Part shown: positions 22,126-35,549 of the stretch, piece after piece
Layout of the letters: each line of letters begins with the position of its first letter
Numbering within the stretch: the stretch's first letter is position 1
The notes under the pieces: model-generated
Seen by the model: the letters and a program-made list of their open reading frames with translations, nothing else
The model's database searches: none
What the model was told of the DNA's origin: nothing
Program-made: the position numbers and the translations under genes
Source of the DNA: Delphinapterus leucas
Taxonomy: Eukaryota; Chordata; Mammalia; Artiodactyla; Monodontidae
Direction of reading: 5' to 3'
DNA: 64,000 nucleotides
NCBI RefSeq assembly: GCF_002288925.2
Contig: NW_022098093.1
Span: 439,266-503,265, forward strand

Positions 22126-24109
22126 AATAAAAAACTAGGATTAAGCAAACATGTAGGAAATTATATGCAATGCCATTGGTGTATATGTGCTGATGCATGG
22201 ATTGAGTTCATTTGAAACAATGACTATAATGATGATGCAATTCTAATAGTATCTAGTAGTTAGTTGTGCCTACTTGTATATGCTAACATTGAGTCTCTCT
22301 CACAGAGCTTATCTTTGCTCTCATATCAAACACGCACATATACACATTCACTAAGAATAACACTATCTTTTCAAAAATCCTGTGTTCTCTATTGCAGCTA
22401 GTTACCTAGGGTATTTATTTGAGCCCTCAGTATCTATAGTTACATCCTTAAACTCAAGAAAAAGCAACCACATTAACCACTGCATGCAATAAATGCAAGT
22501 TTAATCAAGTTTGTTAAAGTCAGTCTTACTAGGTATAGTAAGATAAAACCTTTCTGATTTTGTCAAGCGAGAATTTAAAACAGGTATATATATATACTCA
22601 TATTACACAATGTTTTTAATATTTCGCTTTAGATATTTCAGTAGTTGGAGAGTTTTCATAGTACATTTGCACTTCTTTCCTCTGCTTCCAATTATGAGCT
22701 CTAGATTGTTTCTTTCAGAGGATGAAAAATCCTTCCCAGCACTTTGCTTTTTGCCCCTCTGTTTTATGACACATCCCATCTTGCTAAAAGACCAAATCCA
22801 TATTTAAATACTAATGTGATAAAATATATTTATCAGGGAAAGAAAGTGATAGCCTTTATTTGAATTCAAATTGATGGAGACAACTCAAGTTTTATCTGGC
22901 ATAAGAGAACAGAGTTTGCAAATAATAAGTTGGAGGAGAATCTCCAAAGCATACTGGTGTATGCCAACTGGAGGCTGGATTTAAATAATTAGTGAAATCG
23001 CTACTTGTGTGCTACGTATATGGTATTTTTTACTCTGCACATTAGTGTTGCAGAGATCAAATCCAGAAAGCTTGTCTTCCAGGGACTTTCAGATCCACCG
23101 TCTTGATTGAGCTACAGGGAAATTTTACCTTCAGTTGAGAGTCAGAAGTGATGTTGGTAAAAGTGAATCATTATCTCTGAGGAAAAAACAAAATTAACAA
23201 TCTCCTCATGGAAAAGCCAGACTTAGTAATAAGCACAAAACACTAGTCAGAGCAAATTGTGTTTTTCTATTTTTAATCACAGGATGTGGCATAATCTTTT
23301 TATAAGTCCACAGTGTTTTATCTTTGCTTGGGTCCACTCAGGATGGGAGGGATCAGTAATGAGGTAACTCTGGGGAACTAGACACACCGTACTATGACTT
23401 ACCTAGACTTTCTTGGGGGAACAAAGAGTGTGCAGCATTTCCAACTAAGCAAAACTGGAGGCTTTATGGAGCTCTACAAGGTAACCAAGATGGACCAGAT
23501 ATCTATCAAGTCCTGCCTGCAGTATCTCCTTGCAGCTGGATCATATCAAGAATGTTTTCAAGCTGGAAACACAGCTGCCAGCTATCAAATTAATTTCAGT
23601 ATTTCTTCAGTTTAAAGAAATTGGTTTTTTCATAATTCTTGTGACTTGACAGAAATAAGTATGAAACATTCTTTTTATACCAGCCTGTCCCTTTTAATCA
23701 TTAGTTACATGGATTTTAAAATATTATAGTTTTTTCTATTTTTCCCACTTATTTCTTTACTTACATGTTGTATATACCCCCCTACTTGCAGTTTACAAAG
23801 TTTTATTAAAATACTTAATCACACAAACACATCTCCTTCCTGCATTTGCCTTAATAACTTGGTCTTTTTAGCCAGGACATGGACTGTTTTTCAGAACGTT
23901 ATTTGGAAATAACTCAGAAAAAAAAAGATAAAGATTAAAAATATTTTTGTGCCTCCTATATTTACACCATACATATAATTTTAGCACTCTCTTCTTCCAT
24001 GACAACTTATGACATGAGCCAATCAATACTAGACTCATCACCCCTTCGCTGTCTACTAAGAACTTTAGAACAACCGTACCACACAGTCGTGTATTGATCG
24101 ATAAATAAA
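22126..24109. other. Non-coding DNA, nothing recognised
   Basis: No family or exon recognised over 2 kb. Short TA run at about 22585-22595. The plus-strand open frame at 23394-23615 and the 125-codon minus-strand frame at 23868-24245 show no known family or gene signals. Confidence 0.4.
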
Positions 24110-24215
24110 TGGCAGGTAGTTTGACTGGCAGTTTCCTCATTCTGTAAAAATTATAAAATGGACCCAAAGAATCTATAGGACCATACCTCACTGGAGAGTA
24201 GACAGCTAACCCTCT
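24110..24215 (+). repeat. Possible MIR relic
   Basis: gcagtttcctcattctgtaa, then ggaccatacctcactgg, resembles the cagtttcctcatctgtaaaa and tacctacctcatagg blocks of MIR. Short and weak. Confidence 0.4.
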
Positions 24216-25076
24216 ATAGGATACAAACAGAAAGTAGAACAGCAAGACCTAAGATTTCTCTTCGTCAATAATTATATCCATTATAATTTGTAATAGGTAG
24301 GATCTTATTTAAATATTAGAAGGATGATATTGGTAACATTGGTCTGAGGAAACCAATACTGAGGAAAGTACGACACAAAAAAAGAACTAAGCAAAATCCT
24401 AGGACTAACTCCTGTAACAGCTGGTTCTGAGTTAGGAGAAATGGCGTATACTTTAGACACCCCAAACTGAAAGTGGTGTCCGAAAAAATAGACAAGAAAA
24501 TTTTGACACATTGAGACTTAGGGATAAAAGTTCACGTGAAGAGAATGTAATAAGCCTTCTAGTTTCCAAACACTGCTGCCCACCCTCTGCCCCCTAGGTA
24601 ACATATGGGTGGCTTCCAATACCAAAGAATGGAGTGTGTATGCATAATTCCTATAACTTTCTTAAAGAGATTTTCTCTATGGCAAGGAGGTGGTCGGCGA
24701 GTAGTTTTGTTTACTTACAGCATCTTTTAGGAAGATACAGATACAAATTAAACAACTTGAGAGATGACTGCTCTTTTCTGAAAATCATAACAGTTTCCTA
24801 GAGTAGAAATTTTGACTTGGTGGAGATGGGCGTGCATTCTCTTCTCTTATGAGAGCTACACTAAGATGGTTTCCAAATAGTTGTCAGAAATTCAGTAGTA
24901 AATGCCCATATTTGGGAAACTTACAGACAGAGTCATGTGCCTTGGTTTCACATGTGAGAATGCAACAGCCTCAAAGCTCATGTGTAGATTGTATCATTAA
25001 CAGATTTTAAATACTCATTACTTACTGTTATAGTTCTTTTATCCTTATTGCAGAATCACTCATCACTTGAGGTTCT
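24216..25076. other. Non-coding DNA, nothing recognised
   Basis: No family or exon recognised. Confidence 0.4.
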
Positions 25077-25370
25077 CAATCAGGGGTTGGCAAAATACAG
25101 CTCACATGTCAAATCCAGCTTCCTACCTGTTTTTGTATATAAAGTACATGAACAAAGAATGTTTTTACATTTTTAAATGGTTAAAAAGAATCAAAAGAAG
25201 AATAATCTATTTTCGTGTTCATAAAGTTTTATTACAACACAGATATGATCACTCTTTTATGTATTGTCCATGACTGCTCTCATACTTCAGTGGAAAATCT
25301 GAGTAATTGAGACAATTTTGCCTCTTGGCCTGCAAAGCCCAAAATACTTGGTGAAAAAGTCTGCTGAGGT
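25077..25370. mobile_element. hAT-Charlie-type non-autonomous DNA transposon
   Basis: Starts near caggggttggcaaaatacag and ends near ctgctgaggtctg, which form imperfect terminal inverted repeats. Internal blocks acatttttaaatggttaaaa, aatcaaaagaagaataat, ttcataaagttttattacaa, tatgtattgtccatgactgc and ggcctgcaaagcccaaaata match, in order, the Charlie-group family that begins caggggtcggcaaac (MER1 group, as I recall it). It codes for nothing; it would have relied on transposase from a full-length relative, now extinct. Confidence 0.8.
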
Positions 25371-26005
25371 CTGTCCTAGATTTTGAACTATTATTCTGTG
25401 GCAGAATGTAAAGTTTGACATTCCCTGAATTTCATGTAATTTACATCAATAAAATATAACCATGTTCTCTTTTGAATATCAAGTCTTATGGATAGTGAGG
25501 TAATATCTCTTGACTTATAGAAAAGTTCTGGCTCTTTCTTTAGAAAAAATGCTGGCTAGCTTGCCCCAATTTTTAGAAATGCTGTCATACCTACCATTCA
25601 GAATTCAAAAACAAATTACAAAATTCTACTTGAACATTTATGTCAGGTATTCATTTCCATATTTGGAATGCCAATGACTAGGGATATTAATCTCAGGACT
25701 TCAAAATTACTTCAATTAAGACTGAATCCTTGTGAGTGTGTGAGTGTGTATGTGTAAGTTTTTCTTCAAAGTTTAATAACTTTGTACAATTCTAAGATGA
25801 AAGAGGAAACAAAATAGCTTCAAAATTGTTTTATGGTAAAATTTGTAAGAAGAGTTAAGTGGTAAGGTCACATTAAAATTGTATAACTTATTAATAATAA
25901 TTAAAGGCTACTCTTAGTTTGCCAGCCTGAACAAAAACTATATGTATCTAAATATACTCAGAAAACATTATCTTAAGTGAAAAAAGGCAAGTTGAGTAAG
26001 GCTGG
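25371..26005. other. A+T-rich non-coding DNA
   Basis: A degenerate GTGT run at 25733-25758; otherwise nothing recognised. Confidence 0.4.
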
Positions 26006-26330
26006 TGTATTAATCATCTTTCCCCACATTATGCTTCAATAACAAACAGCCTTAGATCTCAGCGTCACTGCAACAACAAAGTTTACTTCTCATTCATGTC
26101 ACACATCAGCTGCAGGCCACTTGGCATTCTGCGGAACACGTCCTCTGTCCTGAGACCCTGGCTGAAGAAGCAGCCCTTACCTTGATTTATGACTGAGTAA
26201 GAACAGAATCATGCAATGTCATTTAAGGTTTCAGCTTGGAGATCGCAGGTCATATAGCCAAGCCTGACTTCAGTGGGCTAGGAAAGTGCAGGGCATCACT
26301 GCAAGTTACATGGAGAGTGAAGTGGATGCA
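26006..26330 (+). repeat. Possible ancient interspersed repeat
   Basis: agatctcagcgtcactgcaa, caaagtttacttctcattca and a cactgcaagttacatggaga segment recall a widespread ancient family in which 'tctcagtggcttaacacaa' is followed by 'ggtttatttctcgctcatg'. Family not named with confidence. Confidence 0.4.
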
Positions 26331-29300
26331 TAATTCCCTGAAAGGAAACACAGTGGATCATTAGGAATAATCATACAATCTTCCACAATAAATACTGTAG
26401 ACCATTTAAGACAAACAAAACCAAATATCTTATATCTAGTTATATATGTATTTAGTAAAAAATATAAAAGTGTTGAATACAATATAATATAATCAACTTC
26501 AATTTTGGCTGGGAAATAAGGGATTGGACTAGAGAAGGGCAACAAAGTAAACGTAGTTTTAATAATCATCTAAAACAAATACCTAGTTAAGTTTTATTAT
26601 TTGTGGCAAGACTTCAGGGGCATTTGTTATATTTTTCTCAAGTTTTAATATTAATAAATAATATAGTGAGAAAATATGACTATGGAAAAAATAAAATCAA
26701 TTAATATTTTCTTTTAGTTGTACATAGTCTCCTACTAAACCAATTACTGTATTTACCAATTTCACTTCTATATTGTTTCAAATTAAAAAAACATAATTTG
26801 CACTATGTAAAAAATAATTTATATTACTCCATAATTAAGACCAACTAAATGCTGTGTGGGGAAACTTAAAATCTTCTAGAATAAAATTACTTGTCTGAAT
26901 AGACGGGTCTCTGACGGCTTTATCTTACCATTTTGTCTGAGAGTAGCTTAAAATTTCCAAGAATTAAATGAAAAGAAAATGTTTAATAGAAGGTATTGTT
27001 TGTGATTAGTGTGGAGGATTTCACCACTTTTACTTTGTATTCTCTTTCCATATGACTTTATCCACTATGCCATTTCTCTTAACTGGCCGTAAAGAGAGCT
27101 TGAGTGGACTTTTCCATATTACCTTGAAATATGTGTAAATAAAGTAGTGATGTCCTACCTATGCTGAGTATGCATTTTTTTCTAATAGACAATTTAAAAT
27201 TAATGATAAAAACTTGAAGGTTATTATCAGCCATACTATCAGCTGAATATTTAAAATATGCTGTACATTCTATAATCATCTTTCAAAGCAGTGTATTCTT
27301 CAAAGTTCCTTGAGAAAACTGATTATTCTAGGAGCAAGAATAAATATGTTTTTCAAGATCTTGGAAGGAAATTATTCCTTCAGTGACTAAGTCTGGAAAG
27401 GGCAGTATGTGGCACTCTCTTCCGCAAAACATTAAATTTCGGCTTCATGAGGTAGCTTAACAATAGGTGCCAGTGTGAATGGGAGCTGGAGTGTAAAGGC
27501 AGAAATTCCTTATACAGGGCCAGAGTTTTACTCAATTTTGCACCAGCCATTACATTTCCAGATCCTAAAGCTTTCATATGTGGTTTTAAAACTAATGGGG
27601 ATTAAGAGGTTTTGTTTTTACTGCTGTCAACTGGTATACCTGATTTTTTACTCCTAATCCATCCCATGGGGGAATTAACTACTCTATTTCCCTTTATAAG
27701 AGCTGGTCTCTCAGGAAGACCTGATCCACGACTTCCACGACACGGCCTGAGGGAATCTAGGCCCAGTCTTACCTCTTCCAACATTTCACTAATGCCTGCC
27801 AACTATGCCTTATTTCACTCAGACTCAATCCCTTTTGACCCTATTCGGAGCTTGACCTCGAGTTTTTGCATTTGTTCTTGCTCTCTTCTTTGCCATTGTA
27901 CCGGCACTCATCATAACAAGTGGCATTTTAAAGGCACACAGTACAGTATAAATATTTGGGGAATGAATGTATATAGATGACTCTTCACCTGAGTTTACTA
28001 CTCTCTCAATCAATGATGAGAAAACTGTTCAGTGCATGATTACAAATCCTTATTTCACCTATAACTAAATCTTGTTTGGAAATTAGATTGTTTGAGTATT
28101 GTCTAATTTCAGATTGTTTTCAGTGTTCTAAACATTTTATAAATAAATCATCTTAAGGTTTTTAAAAGCATCAATCAATAAACTATACAAATTTAAGAAA
28201 ATCATTGCCTTTCTGAAACAAATATTTAGCAGAATATTTCCAAAGAATAATTTCCAAAGTTGTCTTATGTTTGATTTATATGTAACGTGCAGGATTTTTA
28301 CCTGTACTCAGCAGAAGGATAAGGAAAAGTACATCTATTCCATCTTCCTAGAATGAAAGTACCCACATATTGAGTTTTGAGGCTGTGCATGGAATAGTTT
28401 TCTTTCTGTATGAAAGAGTTCCTTTTGAAACATAACAAAAATTTAATTTGATCACATTTTAAGATTGGTTTTCCTACTTATTTTGGCACAGGATTAAAAT
28501 TATATTTAGAAATTTTATCTATGTATTCCTGCATTGGACAACTGAAACTAAAGTCTGCAGTTTATATGCAGTATTGTCTTAAGAGAGGCCTCTTTGGAAC
28601 ACGAATACTTTCCTTCCAGATTTTACAATAAGAGTTTCATTTGTAACATTTCAGCTTAAAAACAACAGAAAACCTTCTCAAAACCCTAACCTTAATATTT
28701 TGTAAACTCTGAATTTATTGCATGTTTCTGAAGTTTTGTGGATAACTTATTTAGCAGAGGCATATAGCAGAGTAATTTTTGAAGCAAAGAAGCTATATCA
28801 AGGAACATTATAATATACATAACCAATATCTTCTTAATTTAAAAGAAATAAGAAATTTAAGAGCAAGCTGTGCTGAGAAACATAAATTTGCCTAGAGTCT
28901 TAGGAATAAAAAATTAAATGACCATCCTAAAATTATTCTTTAGGCTATATTCCCAACTAATTATGTGGTTGATAAAGTGGTTCGTTATAAAAATAAAATA
29001 TATAGTATGTCATTCAGAGTTACTAAATATTCACTGGAATCTAAGGCAATAAACAAGAAAATGAAATTAGGAAAATAATTTTCAATGAGAGAGGGTGTGA
29101 ATGCATGCATAATTAGATGATATATTGATAAATCAAATATGTGCTTCTCCATAATGAATGGCAAACTGCCTCCAATTACTTTGTGTATTATGTTGTCAAA
29201 ATTTTCATAATTAGTACGGTGTAAATTACTGTTTTTCTGTTATGTCAGAATGGTTTTCTGAAAAATAAAGCATTCACTAATCAGCTTTTTTCTTTCATTG

Positions 29301-30302
29301 TTCACCAGTCAATTTGAGTAAATAATCACCACTCATTTGATATTTAGTAAAAACTAAACAAATCTGCTGTTGTTTTATACACTATAACTTTAAAAATATC
29401 AATACAAAAGGAAAATAAACCTCTAAACAGTTTGTCTATCTTTCCACTGATTAGTTCTGAACTTTGGTGGCATCTATTGGGTAGAACATGTGCTATTAAC
29501 TACATAATAAATTTTACTCTAGCTTACAGAAACACCTCATTTTGCTTGAAAGAGCACATTTTTATTTTTCATTGTTTCCTAAATGCATTTTGCCTTGATA
29601 AATAATTTAATGACATAAATAATCCTAAAACATAGAAATATTATCTATATATAATATAGACTACCTAATTATGTTTAAAAACCAAAAATATACCTAGGAC
29701 TTATTTCAAAATGAGCATGTCTAAGAATTGTGTTGTGAAAAATGAAATGAGTTGCTAAAATAGTGAATCATAGTAAAAAAATTAACCTTATTACTTTAAA
29801 ATTAATAAAAAATTTTAGATTTAGCTATTTCTTATTTTCATATACAAAGAACCTTGATGAAAAATAATATTCTATACCATTTTATATAACAATGTGTTAT
29901 TATTACCTTGGCCAAAAGTTATAGACTACAGGAATCTAGTAATATTAATCCATTATTGTATAGAGGACATTAGTATCAAGAACCATAGGAATACATAGAA
30001 ATTTGTAAAAACCTTCACAAATATATAATAAAACAAAGAAATATGTATGGTAAATTATAGAAATAGTTATTTCTTTATAAATTATTGGAATATTATAAAC
30101 TTTAGCTATAGTTATTAATATTGAAAAATGAGTATCTGAGAGTGGAACACGAGATTAATGTTGAAATACTCTTCTATAAAGCAGTTCACTATTGCCTTTA
30201 TTTAATTTAAAAAATACTGTCTATATTTTTTAGCATAAGCAAAGCCAATGGAAAAACATAGCCCTGAATTTCAATGGAAAGTCTTTTTAAAGAGTTGAAC
30301 AG
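26331..30302. other. A+T-rich non-coding DNA, nothing recognised
   Basis: The longest repeat-poor stretch in the window (about 4 kb). No exons with recognisable protein family, no RNA gene. The part at 27600-27960 is less A+T-rich and open in both directions, but no product could be assigned. Low repeat content makes this stretch a reasonable target for cross-mammal conservation tests. Confidence 0.4.
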
Positions 30303-30450
30303 GGTTCTCCAAAAATTCATGTCCACCTGGATTATCAGATATGACCTTATTTGGAAACAGGACATTGCCGTTAAGTTAATATGAGCTCATATTGGATTAG
30401 GGTATGACTGGTGTCCTTACAGGAAGACCATGTGAAGACCATGTGAAGGT
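30303..30450 (+). mobile_element. Partial MLT1-like LTR (ERVL-MaLR)
   Basis: tctccaaaaattcatgtcca, atgaccttatttggaaacag, gacattgccgttaagttaat, ttggattagggtatgactgg and tgtccttacaggaagaccat follow the first 60 percent of an MLT1-type LTR. Contains a local duplication of gaagaccatgt at 30424-30446. The 3' part is missing. MaLR LTRs are non-coding relics of an extinct ERVL-dependent family. Confidence 0.7.
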
Positions 30451-30480
30451 TATCTCTGCTAAAGAGTCTTCCATCTTACT

Positions 30481-30855
30481 TGTTATGGGCTGAATTGTGT
30501 TCTCCCAAAATTCATATGTTGAAGTCCTAACTTTCAGTATCTTATAATGTGACTATATTTGTGGATAGGGTCTTTAAAGAGGTAGTTAAGTTAAAATGTG
30601 GTTGTATATGTCGGTCCCAATCCAATATTACTGGTGTCTTCATAAGAGGAGATTAGTACACAGACATTGCACAGAGGGAAGACCACGTGAAGACACAAGA
30701 AGAGTAGCATCTACAAGCCAAGGAGAGAGGCCTCAGAAGAAACCAACCTTTCTAATACCTTAATCTTGAAATTTTAGCTTCCAGAATTGTTAGAAAATAA
30801 ATTTATTTTATGTAAGCCATTGGGTATGCAGTATTTTGTTATGGCAACCTCACCA
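30481..30855 (+). mobile_element. MLT1A-like solo LTR (ERVL-MaLR), near full length
   Basis: Starts tgttatgggctgaattgtgt and continues attcatatgttgaagtccta, a tgtgactatatttgtggata segment, ctggtgtcttcataagagga, tacaagccaaggagagaggc, gcctcagaagaaaccaacct, ttccagaattgttagaaaat and tattttgttatggcaacc: successive blocks of the MLT1A consensus. No internal retroviral coding sequence follows. It lies in the same orientation as the partial copy 30 bp upstream. Confidence 0.82.
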
Positions 30856-31739
30856 TAAATATTTATTTCTGTATGGAATCCTCAATTCCTATTTTATTCA
30901 ATGGGATTTAACCCATTACTACCATTATTTACTTTGATGCTTAAATTGTACCCATTTAGCCAGGGAGGTTCCCCTTTAAAGGAGTTTTTCTGCATTTTGA
31001 CATAATGAGACTGTTCTTTGAACTTTCTTTTTCTTTCCAACAAACTTTTTTTTTTTCTTTCCAACACAACAAGATATTCCAGATTCATTTCTACTGCAGT
31101 CCTGGAATGAGACATTTCTACATGGAATAATGGTTGAGTTTAGCAGAGGATGGTAAGTAGAAATATAGATTTGAATGTTCAGTATAATCATTGGTTCTAG
31201 GCGCTCTCAGTAGGCATAGCCAGGGAATTTAAGCACATTACACATATAACATAATCATAATTATAATCATAATTATTTCTAAATCTATTTGTTTATATAT
31301 GTTAAAAAGTGAATTTGTATAGAATGGAAGGGAAGAGTAGGACATACAGGAAAGGAATATGGTACAGGAAGAGGAGGAGAGAAGGTAAAATAGAAATGAG
31401 AGAACTGCTTGAATATTTTAATTTGTATTATATTAAAGAGAAATAAGCCTCATGGAGATAACAGGCACATGTCTGAGTATTTTCTATTCTCGTGTTACAA
31501 AATAAGAAAAGTGGCCTGGATAATGCTCGATTTAAATTCTGATGTGGCCATATAAGAGATGTGCTGGCTCCCTCCTGCTGCCAACACCAGCAGATTCCAC
31601 TGTCCCCCACCCCATTATTAACACCTTGTTCCCAGTTTAGATCTAATAATAAGTGGGAAGTCTCTAGTTTTTCTATGATTTTATTATGTAATCCAAGGAA
31701 GGCTTTTTTGTGGGATAGTAAAAGGTTTATTTTACTTTT
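30856..31739. other. A+T-rich non-coding DNA
   Basis: A tandem pair of cttttctttccaacaaactt-like units lies at about 31022-31066; otherwise nothing recognised. Both strands carry short open frames only. Confidence 0.4.
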
Positions 31740-31990
31740 CTAAACGTTATTGAGGAATAATTAAAGGCCAATAAACTGCACCCATTTAAGTCGTACAATT
31801 CATTGAGTTTGACAGATATATTAACTCTTGAAATCACTGTAAAAATCATGACAAACTCAGAACCCCCAGAACAAACGCTATGTCTTTCCTTTTCCTTCTA
31901 TTTTCTGTGTGCTCTAACTACTTGAACTATCAATACAACTATGTCTAGGCTGTCCTGTCCTTTGTACATTCAGGGTTTCTGTATGTTCCT
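31740..31990 (-). mobile_element. Ancient L1M 3' UTR fragment
   Basis: acgttattgaggaataatta, ataaactgcacccatttaag and tcgtacaattcattgagttt match the antisense end of old L1M elements (ttattgagatataattcaca ... cccttttaaagtgtacaattcagtgg). Confidence 0.6.
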
Positions 31991-32729
31991 GATAGCAAAG
32001 GCTCAGTATCATTCCTAATTGAAACCAGCAACTGCAGTACCTTCAACAGTGTTACTGAAGGATATACCCTGTGTTTATTAGAAATATGTTATTACTACCT
32101 TGCCAGAAATAAGAAGACATAAACCTTTATTTCTTCATAAAAATCTGGGACATATTTTTTTCTCTAAAGCAGAGATTATATGTGCATGGGAACATGCACC
32201 CCCCTCACACACACATATGTGTACACACACACGTTCACTCACATAAACACATAAACATTATAGGGAATTTACTGTAAAAATGTGCAGAGCTGGTTCATCA
32301 TTCATTAATTTTATTTAATTCACTAGAAATTGTAGTTATTCAAAACTCTATTCCTCATTTTACCTCTAAAATTATAATTTCCTTTCCAAGAATAATTAAA
32401 TTGCATTTGCAATGTCTAATGAGAAAAGCCATGAGGGCCTAGGTTCAGGGTATGTTAAAAAAAAAAATCAATGATTTATCTACATTCCTGAAGACAAAGA
32501 ATGCAACAGCTTTTTTTCCTATTTATGGCCAGCATCTACTTTATAATCTAGATCAAATAACCTATTTACCCGTTGGACTATAAATTTTTAAAATTTCTGC
32601 TTTGAGGAACAGGCCCTGCTGAGGCTAAAGCAGCTTAAATGGCATAGGCTCCTCTCTGCCAATTTCTAAGTAATCAGTGAGAGCTATCCTTCTTAAGCCT
32701 TATGTCTCTGACACTTACCTGTTCTAATA
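31991..32729. other. A+T-rich non-coding DNA
   Basis: An imperfect CA-rich stretch lies at 32198-32260; nothing else recognised. Confidence 0.4.
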
Positions 32730-32925
32730 ATCATTAAACGAGTGTTTACTGGGGGCCTACTCTGTTAAAGAAATCATAAGAATAATAAAATATTAATACT
32801 GATCCCAAAGTGATCACAGTTTAATAGAGAGAACTGAAAATACAGTCCTTAGATTCATGTGAAGATACCAATACGCGGAAGTAAACAATGCTAAATGCTG
32901 AAGGAAAAACAAGTAATATTACAAA
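32730..32925 (-). repeat. L2 3'-end relic
   Basis: agtgtttactgggggcctac, gatcacagtttaatagagag and aaacaatgctaaatgctgaa resemble the antisense L2 3' end (tttattgagcgcctactatg, then a stretch of gaacaaa/ataaacaa type). Divergent. Confidence 0.45.
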
Positions 32926-33984
32926 CTTAGACATGTCCATGGGGAAATTTTCATAGTCTGTGTTTTTCATTTATCATGCTTTTTGTTGCCGCTGTTCCCT
33001 GTCTCTGTGTTCAGGTCTCCCATTAGATTAACCACTTTTCTTTATTCTATTTTTTCCTTCTCTTGCTTGGCACTTACGCTGTGGTAGAGAGAGCTGTTGG
33101 TTTTGTGATAACTGTTCTTCTCCTCCTTAATAATGTACCCTCTGATTTTTAGAAGGGTAAATAGTCACCCAAAGACCGTGACAAGGCAGGTCTGTGTCGC
33201 TGAGTCATTTGACTAAAGTCTTGCCAGAGTGAAGCCAAAGCATCTTGCATCAGCTTCATTAAAAGACAACTGGCAAATATCCTATGCCCCCATCCCTTTT
33301 TTTTTCCCTTTTCTAATTCTTGCTGGATGTAATATTGGTGGATATTTGGGACTAGAACCAACACCTTAAACCATGAGGTGAACTGGGAATGCTGGATAGC
33401 AGGTGGTGGCAAAAAAGGAAACTAGCTCCCTGGGGAAGCTGTAGAGCAGAGCCATCCCAACAGCCTGAACTGTCTAACTGTGGGCTTCCACGTGAGAAAA
33501 ATAAATATCGCCCTTATTTAAGCCATTGCAGTTTTGAATTTCTTTTACTCTCAACCAAACTTAATCATGCTAATACACTTCTAAGCCTATTACCCTCTCA
33601 AGGCAAGTACCTCATCAAAATTTTACTTTCTTCTACCCCTCCATACTGTCCACATTTTGCTTCTAGATTAGTATAAAAATGTATTCTCTTAAATGCTTAT
33701 TTGTACAAAAATGAGTTCATTAATTTATTTGCTTCAGATTGCCTTTTGTATTTGTTTTCTTCCTTTTGGATTCGTTTATTCATGCTCAACGGAATACATT
33801 TTCCAGAGTCTTTCAGGGAGAGTCTGGTGTAGATATATTTGCTAAATATATTACTTAGAATTTTATTAACCATTCAAATTGTGCAGTGCAAAACAACTGT
33901 CTGACAATGGAATTTATAAAATCAAAATTTTTCTTCAATATTCTTTAAGAAGATGCTCTCTGTTCTTTAAACCCAAATAGTGAT
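32926..33984. other. Non-coding DNA, nothing recognised
   Basis: No family recognised; opposing short open frames at 33149-33676 have no signature. Confidence 0.4.
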
Positions 33985-34560
33985 GATACTAATTCTAAAG
34001 TCAGCCTTATTCTTACTGCTCTGTAGGTAATTTATGTCTTTACTCTGCCAGCTTTTAGGATTTTCTCCCTGTCTTCAAAAAAATTATCAGAATGTTTTGA
34101 AATGTGTAGTTTTATCTTTAACGTAATTGGTGCTCAATGGGGTCTTTTAATCTCATGATCCCATCTTCTTTCATTGTGTGAAACACTCAGCTTTCATGTC
34201 TTCAATAACTGCATCACTCTCTTTACCTTTATTTTCCGAAACTCTGCCAGAGAGAAGTTAGCACCTCTGTAACTATTCTTCACCTCTCTTTCCTTTTCCT
34301 ATTTACTTTCCATTTTATCCCAGTGTGTTGTGTTCGGGGAAAATTCTCCCCTCTAATTTTTCACATCATTAATTTTTGTTCAGCTCTATGCATTCTACTA
34401 CTTAACCCAACTATTGATATTTTAAAACTTCAGTAATTATATTTTTCATAAGATCTTCAATAAATTCTTCTCTTAAGTGCCAATTCTTTTCTTTGTTGAC
34501 GTGATACCACAATTTAAATCTCTGAACAAATTCATTGAACTTATTTTCAATATCCGTTTT
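33985..34560 (-). mobile_element. Ancient L1M-derived fragment
   Basis: Pyrimidine-rich plus strand whose phrases (gctttcatgtcttcaataac, ttttcctatttactttccat, attctactacttaacccaac, tattgatattttaaaacttc, aattatatttttcataagat) run in the order of the antisense non-coding region of old L1M subfamilies, where cttctccttct-rich text leads to 'ttaacccatccattgagttt'. Highly divergent. Confidence 0.45.
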
Positions 34561-35549
34561 TCCTTGGGCCTAGCAATTCGTTGCCTCTGACGGTCCTGGC
34601 ACACACCTCATTGATTTGGTAGGTATTGACCGAGAGCTCATTTTTGCAGTTGAGAATACCTGATAGCATGTGGGCCGTCATTGCTTGTGGTTTCCACCTT
34701 TGTGAACAGGAATGAATACTCCTGGTTCTTGTGTTCAGCTCCGTGAGAGTAAGCAATGGATAAGACGTATGATAGGAACAATTTCAAAAACTATTCTTTG
34801 GCCTTAGTTTCTCACAGCAATTTTAACCATCCAAGGACACTGTTCTGCTCATGAAACTCTGGAAAAAAATAAAAACACTTAGATTTATTGACTATTTGTA
34901 CCTTAAGTTCACACAGTCATCCTCTCAATCAAATATATCTTTTTGCATATTTATACAGGGATACTGTTGGGTAGCTTTCAGAATACTTTCAGTGAGACCT
35001 CACAGAACCTCATGGATTGGCCTGTGTGGAGAGCGATTCTATTTTGAAGAAGGGATAGTTAAATTTTATTAATTACTTTTCTTTTGACAATGAAGCTACT
35101 GGACAAAATCTAATGGTTTTTCGAAAACTCACATAAAAAAACTTCGGCAAACTTTAAAAAAATGTGTTAACCACCTAACCAATATTTCCCAAAGTATATC
35201 AAGCTCCTACCACAACAGTACATTAACACCCTAACTGATTTACAGTCAGGATATTTCAAAACAAAGATGAAATATAAAGATTATCCACTAATATAAATAG
35301 CTGTTCTTAGTTTGGGGAGAAAACTATGGATACTAAGTATTTTTTATCATTATAAACACTGGCCTTCATTTCTCTGAAACGTGTTCATAAGGAGATATAA
35401 TTACTGCCACATACCTTTACAGTAATATTACAGTTTATAAATAGTCCTACCTTCCTCATAGCACACAGGTAGACTTGAAACTTTATCTGTGATCATCTAG
35501 AGTCCTCCTTGCATGTCCTTTCTGGTAAGACAGAAATAATGAACTTCAT
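34561..35549. other. A+T-rich non-coding DNA
   Basis: No family or exon recognised. Confidence 0.4.

Noticed and set aside
23868..24245. Minus-strand open frame of 125 codons
   Set aside because: No recognisable domain, A+T-driven amino acid content, part of it overlaps a possible MIR, and no promoter, splice or polyadenylation context supports it.
27602..28013. Opposing open frames of 60-122 codons in a less A+T-rich stretch
   Set aside because: No family recognised in any frame and no splice-site pattern that would define an exon.
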